Made by a program: the position numbers and the translations under genes. From NCBI GenBank assembly GCA_008921705.1, contig VFFE01006040.1, forward strand, positions 453,589 to 517,588: DNA of 64,000 bases, read 5' to 3'. The notes under the pieces are model-generated. The model was not told the origin of the DNA and made no database searches. It saw only the letters and a program-made list of their open reading frames with translations. Source of the stretch: Burhinus oedicnemus. Taxonomy: Eukaryota; Chordata; Aves; Charadriiformes; Burhinidae. Each line of letters starts with the position of its first letter. Position 1 is the first letter of the stretch. Below are positions 55,398 through 64,000 of this stretch, piece after piece.

Positions 55398-56749
55398 GCT
55401 TTGCACGTGTCCTGCCCACTGCCCCGCTGCCTCCTTGCCCACTGCCCCTGCCACCACGGGCTCTGCCTTCAGCCTCATTTCCACGGAGCAGCGCTCACAC
55501 TGCTCACCATCAGCCTGCCCCAGGTGCTGCCTCGCTCCCCCACCTTGCCACCATTAACTTCGCCTTCAACCTCTGCTGCATCATTGCCTTCTCCTGAGGG
55601 TTCCCTATTTATATCGAGGGGGAAAATGCAGTTGCTGGGACTGGAAATATTTTGTTACCTTTTTCTACTTAAGTGTGAGGCATTTTTATCTGTGCTCTCT
55701 GGAGACTTATGCTACAGTGGGACTGATTTTATCCACTTACTCAATGCACTTTAGTTCAATAATGATTACAGAACTTCTACATAATATATTAGGCATCGCT
55801 GATTTCCCAGGGTTTGTAGCCCTCTGTCTCCCTAAGCATTTAAAAAGGAATTTCTCTGTGATAGGTACGTTATGAATGATACACTCCTCAACAGTCATGA
55901 TGTAAAAATAACAGCAGCAGTGGGCCGGGAAGGAAGTATAGGCAAGCATTCGGCTGGAAAATGCCAAAGCCTGTGGATAATACAACCCAACAGCAAGGAC
56001 CTGCTTTGTTCATTTTATCACTGCTCCTTAGCCCATCAGCAGCGCTTGCTTTACACCAAACATCTACGGAGTTTGGGCAACCCAGGCCAGATCCCCAAAC
56101 CCTCCCTCCACCGCCTTACCCAAAGCCAGTTTTGGCAATTTGCTGGCTCCATTGCAGGACTGGGTTGACCTGGTCTCTTTTTCTCTCTCTCTCTCTTTTT
56201 TTTTTTAAAATGCAAGCTGAGCTCTTCAGCTTGCTCAGCTGTGTCACAGCCAGCATGCCCAGCCCTAAGGTGCCTGACGTGATTGCAGAAAGCCTGCACA
56301 ACTTTTGTTTTCTTCAACAGCAAAAAGAGTGACAATGTTTGTGGTCATGGGCTCCTTCACACCTGAGGTTAGACACAAGAAACCTGGTCCTAAACTTTCC
56401 TCCGCCTGAAAGGCTTTCTATGCACATTTCCCCAACCACAGATACTGCAAGGCTTCTCCATCCTCTTCTAGCCCAGATGCCAGTGACCCTCTGCCCATGT
56501 TGCTCTCCATCTGCCCTCCCTGGTCCGGCTGCTCAGCACTCTGATGGCAGAGGGCATCCAGCTCCTGTCCATAAAGCCTACAAGTGGCTCATTCAAAGCC
56601 CATTCATTTGTCCCAGGGCGTTTTCCACACTAGACCAACCAACCACCTGGAACCAAGTGCCTTGCTCATCTTACTGTCATCAGCCTCCCCAGTCTGTGGT
56701 GATGGTGCTCTTTTTCTTTTTTTAAACATAAAAGCCCCATTTTACTCAA

Positions 56750-56835
56750 TTTTCCAACAGTCTCTTAATTTCAGTAAGGGCGTTTGGCAACGAGTTCCAC
56801 AGGTTCATTGCTGTTATTCCCTTGTTTACTCCATG
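56750..56835 (+). repeat. Possible old interspersed repeat fragment
   Basis: TCTCTTAATTTCAGTAAGGG then CGTTTGGCAACGAGTTCCAC and AGGTTCATTG resemble a phrase I recall recurring in reptile and bird genomic sequence. The family is not identified and the recall may be faulty. Confidence 0.3.
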
Positions 56836-56859
56836 TGCAATGGGGTGTGTGGCTGCTGC

Positions 56860-57380
56860 CACACTTACTGCCGGAGGCGAGCAGCCCCAACGGGCTGGGG
56901 ACAGCCGGGGACGCTGCTGCCTCTCGCCCAGCCCCAGCAGAGCGATGCGGGGCAGCTCCCATCGCTGCTGCAGCCCCACGGTCGCCTGATTGACGTCAGG
57001 AAATAGCACAACGAAAGTTGCTACCAGCTAACAGCTGTTTCAACAGTTTTAATCACAAGGCGAGCTGTAAGATAAATAAATAAATAAAGCCTGTGAAGTG
57101 ACAAAACAAATGGCCTGGTATCGGAGACGGATTTGAAGCTTCTGGCTGCCTTCGTGGGAGAGCAGCCTGCGAGCTCTCACCCTCCCTCCCCCAAATAATT
57201 AATTTATCACTTAGCAGCGCTGTGGCTCTCCTGAAGGTGCTTGGAGACGCGTTTGAAGGTGAACTCCAGCCCTCCGGAGGGGCCCGTGGGGCTGGGGAAA
57301 GAGGCAGGCGAGTGCTGGAGTCTACAAGTGAACCGTCTGGATTGCAGGGGGATTTATATCAACCTGCTCGAGCTACCATG
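56860..57380. promoter_or_regulatory. CpG-rich patch with a perfect CRE octamer
   Basis: The first 140 bases hold roughly a dozen CpG dinucleotides, far above the surrounding sequence. TGACGTCA, the palindromic CREB/ATF site, occurs at 56991-56998. CpGs continue at lower density to about 57380 around a CCGG-rich segment. It could be a distal enhancer or a promoter of an unannotated non-coding transcript. No adjacent coding exon is evident. Confidence 0.4.
57072..57088. repeat. (ATAA)n microsatellite
   Basis: About four ATAA units next to the CpG-rich patch. Confidence 0.85.
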
Positions 57381-60300
57381 AGCCAGCACACGCTATTCTG
57401 TTCCACCCTCACAAATCACTGTTATGCCCTTTCTGCTTTAAACACTATGGATCAGCTATAACAACACTTGATATTTATTTTATTTCAACTATCACTCTGA
57501 TTTGTCAGGTGTGTTTTTTATGCACAGCAGGTGCACCCTAATGGGGTTAGGGAATAAACACAAAATTGATGGGCTTACACACCCATCAGCTAATGGATTA
57601 CTAAGCAAAAGGGACTCTGTTTAACCCCACTGCACTTAGCCCACTGTTAGGAAGAATGTTAAAGACTATAAGCTAACACTCAAATGTCTCTTTGTGGACC
57701 CAGGGGAAGAGAGCTCAAACTTTAATGCATCGCTTTTGATAGGCAGGTGAATGAATGTGGCTATCATTATGCAATCACGCCTCTCTGGAACTATTTATCA
57801 GCTGCACAATGTGCCCCATGAACCCGGCGTGCTCCTGACCCACCGCGCTGCGAGCCTGTCACCATGGTGTACAGAAAGGGTTAAGCAGGATGAAATCCCC
57901 CCCCATACAGAGGTGCTTCCCCAGCCCACTTGCACAGAGCATGCAGAAAATGCAGAGCTGCCACTGCGACTTCACGACTTCACGTTCCCGTCCCCCAGTA
58001 CTACACACCTTGTACATTAGCAACATGCTTTTTTGTGCAAAGGCTTTGCGTCGACACCAGCTTTAATCAGTTATTTCAAGATAGATGTGCCTCGTTAGCA
58101 TCAGAACAATGCAATTACTTCCCCTCCTCCCCTCTCTCCAAATCCCGGGGTTTTATTGGCCTATTAATGGTTTGATTTGTTGTTGGTAGAAACAAGAAGG
58201 ATTCCAACTCATTGATCATATTATCCTACAGATATCCAGCAGAATAAATAAATGGGATAATAAAACCCAAACCATACGCACAAAGGTTACGTTTTTTAAA
58301 TCCTTTAGTGTTCTGCATCATCGTTTACGTTCCCTTTCAACCACAAATACACAGTTCAGTGTAGTACATGACAGTTAAAAAAGGTCTGTAATGTTAAAGG
58401 TTATATTTGCAATCTTTTGCCATCTTTCTCACATGGAAACAAGTCACACTGATCCTCACTGTCCACAGATGCAATAAGGAGCAACCCTCTGACATAGGTG
58501 TATAATCAAAAGCCAATTCAAAAGGAGCCTTCTGTAAATACCAACTTGATCCAGGCATATGCATGCTTTGCTGGAAGCCCCAGAAGAGTCCTGCTGACTT
58601 CAATGCGGTGGCTCACGCGTTTGAAGAGAAATAGGTGCACGCGTGCAGGAGAGGTGAAGGTTGAAGAATAAAAAAAAAAAAAAGAAGAGAGAGAATATAA
58701 TTTTGTGTTGTTTTTCTTTAAGTAGTGACACACAATCTCACAGCCAGGGGGAAGCTAAGGTCCTTTTTGTTTCCTTTGTGCCTGCCTGCTCCTGAGGTGC
58801 TTTCAGGTGCCCCCTACATTTAGCTTGGAGGCCCATCTGGGTTGCAGGGCTGCTCAGACAGTGCTCTGAGGGATATGGGATCCCTGTGACAGAGAGAGGG
58901 GATATGGCACTGATCCTGGTCTCTCTGGGCTTTGCCTTATTGTGTGCCTCTTCCTGGAGCTGGGGAAAAGGAAAGCGCTTCAGGCACTTGACAGACCAAC
59001 AGCTGAGCTCTTCAGTTGGCTGAAGAGGAAGGGATGCTGTAGAAAGTGCCACAGATACAGTGGCAATGACAGAAGACGCTGGGAATTCAATATGAGCAAA
59101 ATGACAGCCCAGGTCCCTCCTTGCTCTAGAGAGCAGGGGTCAAGCAGAAATCTACTGATGCCCACTGGAAAATGAACTGCTCTGTTACCAACTCAAAATG
59201 AAGCTCCAGAAGTATGGTGTGGTTCAAGTGACGCGTGGATACAACGTGAGCTCTAAGTTGTAGACTCTATGTTGGAGATGATTTAATTTATGCTGGAATT
59301 CATCAGCATCAGTCTAAAAGACTGGAGCAGCATAGCAACAAGCTTGTTAATTACTAAGCAATTATTTTACTCAACTTTTAGACCAAGAGGATACCCAAAA
59401 TATCCGCATCTGTTTCATTTTGATTTCTTATTGTTCCTTCCATGCTGTAGCTGAGGTTATTTTACAGCAGCTGTCAGTCATAGCAGTAACAACTTCCACA
59501 GTAGCAGCTTCCATTTGGCAAGCTCACTATACAGAAAGTGCTATGATGGAGTGGAAGGGGTTTCTTTCTCTTTCTTAATATCATCTTCCCCTAGGATAGA
59601 CTATCTTGCCCTCTCCAGCAGAACACGCTTGGATCACACTGCAGAGTTTCTGACTGCTGCTTTTCAAAAGGTATATCTGTTTGTTTCTATCAACACATTT
59701 CAGCTCCTCTGGCATGCTGTCTTTGCAGCTTTAATAGAGACACTTCACATGTAATAGGGTCACACAGTGATCCTCACGTTCGATTCCATTCCTATCACCA
59801 TGTTAAATTGAAACAATGTGTGTGCATCAGATTTCTGCAGTGCAGGGAAGCTGTAGCATCTACAAGTTTTGTGATGTGATGAAACTAATGATTTGGATTT
59901 TATTTTCCTGGTACCACATTCAGCTGGTGAACTCTGGAAAACACACCTTACCTCGTTTTCTCTCTGTCTCCTTACCTCTCAAGAGCTTTCACCAACAGAT
60001 CTACTTTCATGCTGAAAAAAAAAAGTAATTCTATCAGTAATTTATGGAAATTAGAAATCTGATTAGCATAAAGCTTCTACTTGTGATAGTGGGGTTACGA
60101 AAGTGGGTTGATAGGTAAAAATGATCTCCTTAGTGATAATTAACTTTGATCTCTTAAATAACTGTTAACTTTCATAAAGAAGGAGAGTACAAATGACATT
60201 TGCATCGTGGCAACTGTAAAAAGGCAGAACAAAACTTTCACTGGAGATTACACGATAAGCTCTATTCTCAAAGAAAATATACTAATTTCAAAGCAAAAAG

Positions 60301-60474
60301 ACATGAATTGACAAGGAGTGTTGGGTTTGTTCTTATATTCCGTGCTAACCTGAGCGCACTGAGATGAGACATTGCATATGCTTGTGTGAACAGCTCTGTA
60401 CACCCGTGTAAATGGCACGTATTTATCTACAAGAAAATGACAATGCATGCTCTGCTTAGCACTTCTATGAGCCC

Positions 60475-60660
60475 ATTCATCCAAGGACTTCCGAGTACTT
60501 TATAAACATTAATTCAGTCTGACTATGTGACTGTGAGGTAAGTAAATATTAGTCTTATTGCAATATTATTGGGAAATGGAGAGACGCAGCAACTAAGAGA
60601 CTTACTCAAGGTCAGTAGATTTTAGCTCGAATGCCTAGCTTCTGGTTCTGTGTGCAGGCA
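60475..60660 (+). repeat. MIR-like SINE (amniote type)
   Basis: Reads in order: CCAAGGACTTCCGAGTACTT, TATAAACATTAATTCAG, GTGAGGTAAGTAAATATTAG, GGGAAATGGAGAGACGCAGC, GAGACTTACTCAAGGTCA and AATGCCTAGCTTCTGG. These are decayed forms of the MIR layout (AGCGCTTTACAAACATTAAT; GTGAGGTAGGTATTATTATC; GGAAACTGAGGCACAGAG; ACTTGCCCAAGGTCA). The order and spacing are right along about 180 bp. The family comparison is from memory. Confidence 0.7.
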
Positions 60661-60814
60661 TGGCCTCCTGGCAAAGCACATGTCTTTGGACAGTGGAGGT
60701 TTACTACGCACTCCCCAAAGTTTGCTTTGAGTACTGTTTTGAAAATTTTCCCATCAACGTTTCTTTCTGAACAATTTCGCAGTGCCTGTTTGTGATCAGA
60801 TAGTCTTGCCACCT

Positions 60815-60850
60815 CTACTTTACAAATGGGAAACTGAGGCAAAGTGGAAA
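60815..60850 (+). repeat. Second short MIR-like fragment
   Basis: ACTTTACAAATGGGAAACTG followed by AGGCAAAGTGG matches the MIR core (TTTACAGATGGGGAAACTGAGGCA). It is close to the longer fragment and may be a separate insertion. Confidence 0.5.
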
Positions 60851-62396
60851 AAAAATTCAAAGTACCCATTAGATGTAAACATCCAGTCTGAGAAATCAAG
60901 GGTCCAGCAGTTTTAACCAGAACCGCCCCCCACCTTCAAGCTGCAGTTCCTAGTTTAAGCCAGAAGAGAAGCAGTTGTGTCTTGAGTTTGACAGACTCAT
61001 TAGAAACCAAGTCTTCAAGCAAAACTGAAGTTGTAAAATCCCATTTGAACTTAACATGCAAGCAAAGGAGATTTTTTGAAGCCCAGTATACCAAACATTA
61101 ATTGTGAGTCCCCTTATGATGAACCTCATAATCTCATAATGATTTACACAGGTTGCTGGGTTTGAGATAAAGTAAGCGTAAACCAGAAGTTGTACAGGAA
61201 GTGAAGTGCGTATGAAGAAATGCACACACACTCACACACAAGGAGGCTAGACAATTTTAAGTAGCAAATTTAAAAGAATATCTTAATCAATAAATCCTTA
61301 AAGCTGTGGAGGCCCCAAATTTTTCATAGAAATCATCTTAGAACCTTTCTTGCACACTTAAATCTCCCGGCACACTGCGTTGTTGTAAAGAAGCCATTGC
61401 AACATCTCAATATCTTTCTTCACTAGTTCCTCCAGATACAGAGTATGCTGGCCACTCTCTGAATCATTTTATCCTGTCATCTCTCTTCCTTTGATATGCA
61501 TGAAGTTAAAGGGAAATGGCAGTCTCCTAATTTCTATTTCCACCCAATGTCATGGGAGAGAGGAAGGAAAAAAAAATCACTTTTTTAATGCAGCTTTTAA
61601 AATAGAAAAGCAAAAAAAAATTTTTTTTACAGCACTTAATAGGCCTCCCTTGCAATTTAAAAACTGATTTTCAGGAGCTCATATATTCAAATCTCCAAAG
61701 TCTATTTGAAGGCACATCTGAAGGTGCACCCTGCAACCTGTGTGTAGCAAACTCTTTTGAATCTTGTCCTTGAAACAAAAATTAGTGCCCCATGGGAGCT
61801 CAGCAGTGTAGACAACCACTAACTGCAGAATGACTGAAAGCAGAGCTGAGAGTCCTTGCAGCTGGGAGGGAGAAGGGGATGAGAGAGCGAGGGAAGATGA
61901 GAAAAGCCTTCAGGAGCCATTTGGGAGACAGTCACTGGGAAGAAGAAAGAAAGACATGCACTAAAAACAACAGAAACACAGGTGGAAATGGCCTACTGGG
62001 AAATCAGGCTGTCAACAAACAAAAGCCGAAGGCCAGAAAGCAGTTTCAGTAGCAGCCCTTGCTAACAGGGCTTCAGTGTTCAGTAAATAAATTAGCAGCA
62101 GCTTTGACTGTTTGGAAATTAGTAGTGACATGATGAAAGAAGCAAATGACTTGCTTTTATCTGGAGTGGAAGCACTACACTTCCAAAGAAATCCTTGCCT
62201 GTATTAGGAGAAGCAGAGATGCTTATATCAGCTTAGACTTGAACAACAATAATATCAGAAAAGTTTCATTTCATTTACCAGAGGCTCAGAACTTCGTTTG
62301 TAACTAATGAAACCTGTGTCCCTCTGGGCTGCTTCTGAGAGCTTCTCCCTTTTGAATAGTTTATCACTTAGGAGGTAAAAATAACATAGGTTAGGT

Positions 62397-62412
62397 AGAC
62401 AGACAGACAGAT
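62397..62412. repeat. (GACA)n microsatellite
   Basis: About four GACA units in the intergenic region. Confidence 0.85.
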
Positions 62413-62559
62413 ACGTAGATGTTTGAAAAAAGAAGTCAAGTTGGGACATTAGATCAACTCCTCAATTATTGCAAACTGGGAAAACTCCTTTGGGAGAAAC
62501 TCCACTGATTTACTTCTGTTAAGAATCTGGTCCTGTTTAATTAAATGGCAACTAAATGA

Positions 62560-62680
62560 GGGGCTGAATAGTGAACGCTTTAGCATGTGCTTAAACATTC
62601 AGCTTGTGCCAAAGTCCTATTGATTCTGTTGAGATATAATTTCCTTAAGCTCTCCTCCCCAGTGAGAGAAATCAGGGCCT
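62560..62680. repeat. Possible ancient amniote repeat fragment (third copy)
   Basis: Contains AGCATGTGCTTAAA (62582-62595), then CAAAGTCCTATTGATTCTG, and ends AAATCAGGGCCT. The layout parallels the 16190-16290 fragment and an old repeat I recall with 'gcatgtgcttaa...gtcccattgacttc...aatcagggcc'. Family not named. Confidence 0.45.
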
Positions 62681-63339
62681 CAGTCACTGAAGTTGAATGT
62701 TTATTGTGTCAGAAGTATTAAGAAGGGGCTCTTTTCCCACATGCTCATTACTTAGAAAGATAGTTGGGTAAGGAGTAATATTGCAGCCTCCGAAGTGAGC
62801 AAATATTTATGTAAGCTGTGCTGAGTGTGCTTGATTATGGCAACAGGTCCAGGAGGTGAGCTTGCACTCCAGGTGGAAAGGAGGGGTAGTCCTTTGAGCT
62901 GGTAGGTCCATTCCACTGTCCCAATGGGAAATATTGAAATATGAACTTTGTCCCTAGCACGGACAGCCCAGGGCTGTGGCCACGCTGCCTTTGACAAATG
63001 GCAACAGCCTCTGCTGTATCTCTTGTCCATCAATCTGGGAGCTGGAACTGGTATGTGATGACACCATGAAATGCCAAATCTAAAGGATTACAGGTTTGCT
63101 AAATTGTTTGGGTATTGAATCTGCCCTTCAAGGCAACATTAGTTTTGTCTGCCCCAAAATACCTGGCTGTTCTGAGATGCAGCTGTCAGCTAAAAGCCTC
63201 ATCCCGGCTCTCTGGGCAGACCCTGAGTGCTTTCAGCTGGGAAGTGTCACAATTTCTCTTTCACATGCATAAGGCAGCATCTCCTTGTACTGTGCCTGGC
63301 TCCTACCGTTAGTTCTTACCACCATGAGAGATCAATTAG

Positions 63340-64000
63340 TTAGCATGCTTCTAGACAAAATGGCCACCAAGTAGTGGCATCTATCAGGGATTGGTACTGG
63401 GACCAATACTGCTTAATGTCTTTAGTAACAACCTGATGATGGGATGGAGTACACTCTCAGAAAGTTTGTAGATGACACCAAATAGCAGGGGGAGTGGTCA
63501 ATAGGCCAGATGGCAGGGCTACCCTTCAGAGGGACCTGAACAGGCTGGAGAAATGGGCTGGCAGAAACCTCATGCAAAGTCTTGATATCTGGGATGAAAT
63601 ACAGACTGCAGGCTGACTCTCTAGGAAGCAGCAAAGAAAGCCAACCACATCCTGGGCTGTATTAGCAAGAGAGCAACCAGCAGGTCTACGGTTGTTCTCC
63701 CCCCTGTTTGGCACTTGTGAGACCACATCTGTAGTGCTGTGTCCAGTTTGGGGTTCCCAGATAAAACAGAGGCATGGATGTACCGGAGCAAATCCCAGAG
63801 AGGCCACAAGTTTGGTTGAGTGCTGGAGCTGAGAAATTGAGGGAGCTGGACTTGCTCAGCCTGGAGAAGAGAAGATGAAGGGGAGACTGTATTGCTGCCT
63901 GCAACAGCCTGATATGGTGAAGACAGAGTCAGATGCCTCTTGGAAGTGCACAGCAATAAGACAGGAGGCAATGGATACAAGTTGGAACAATAGAAGGAAT
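63340..64000 (+). mobile_element. CR1 LINE fragment with reverse-transcriptase remnants (runs off the window)
   Basis: Sense-strand CR1. TTGGTACTGGGACCAATACT starts the segment coding for the latter part of the reverse transcriptase. AAGTTTGTAGATGACACCAA (63463-63482) encodes KFVDDT, a changed form of the catalytic FADDT motif. Downstream, GAGGGACCTGAACAGGCTGG, GTGTCCAGTTTGGGGTTCCC and GAGCTGGACTTGCTCAGCCT are familiar CR1 phrases. Several indels and stops break the frame, so it is inactive. It is cut by the right edge before the 3' end. Confidence 0.9.

Larger units (their letters stand above)
50686..63330. other. Intergenic region downstream of EBF1
   Basis: About 12.6 kb without a recognisable gene on either strand. 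Contents listed separately are a G-run (52647-52657), a C-rich tract (55371-55397), a CpG-rich patch with a CRE (56860-57380), an ATAA repeat (57072-57088), MIR-like repeats (60475-60660, 60815-60850), a GACA repeat (62397-62412) and an old repeat fragment near 62560-62680. In mammals the 3' side of EBF1 faces a large gene-poor interval; this stretch is consistent with that. Confidence 0.75.

Noticed and set aside
55302..55754. 150-codon + strand open frame, Pro/Leu/Cys-rich
   Set aside because: It spans a C-rich low-complexity tract and overlaps another + strand frame. The composition explains its openness; no domain, splice support or family resemblance.

Overview
The window is vertebrate nuclear DNA, most likely from a bird or close sauropsid. 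It is AT-rich and intron-dominated, with no dense reading frames. Its only clearly identifiable young-style mobile elements are CR1 LINE fragments of the avian/reptilian type. Older fragments resemble amniote-wide MIR-like repeats. No bacterial, plasmid or viral gene organisation is present.

The one supported gene is the 3' part of EBF1 (early B-cell factor 1, COE1), read on the + strand. Five coding exons plus the terminal exon are found at 17019-17107, 36355-36420, 37018-37195, 38758-38937, 42354-42548 and 48140-48171. All join in frame with AG/GT borders. Together they encode the end of the IPT-to-HLH linker, the helix-loop-helix dimerisation region with its duplicated second helix, and the whole Ser/Thr/Pro-rich C-terminal transactivation region down to the ending GMIVPPM. 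The DNA-binding and IPT exons lie upstream of the window. A 3' UTR of about 2.5 kb follows, with a good poly(A) signal at 50656-50661.

The most interesting item is an unannotated-looking alternative exon at 42915-42983, in the last intron. It has a long pyrimidine tract, an AG acceptor and a GT donor. It joins exon 42354-42548 in phase and encodes a different 23-residue C-terminus ending GLQGLAFS. Its stop codon lies one base before its own donor, a geometry expected to escape nonsense-mediated decay.

Layout: 1-17018 is intron; 17108-36354 is a 19-kb intron holding a CR1 3' end, a foldback repeat and several simple repeats; 36355-48171 is the cluster of C-terminal exons; 48172 to about 50685 is 3' UTR; from there to the end is intergenic DNA. 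The intergenic part holds a CpG-rich patch with a perfect CRE octamer (56860-57380), MIR-like repeats near 60.5 kb, and a CR1 fragment with remnants of reverse transcriptase running off the right edge. Most open frames in the window are chance frames. I found no second protein-coding gene, no canonical tRNA or rRNA gene and no CRISPR array.
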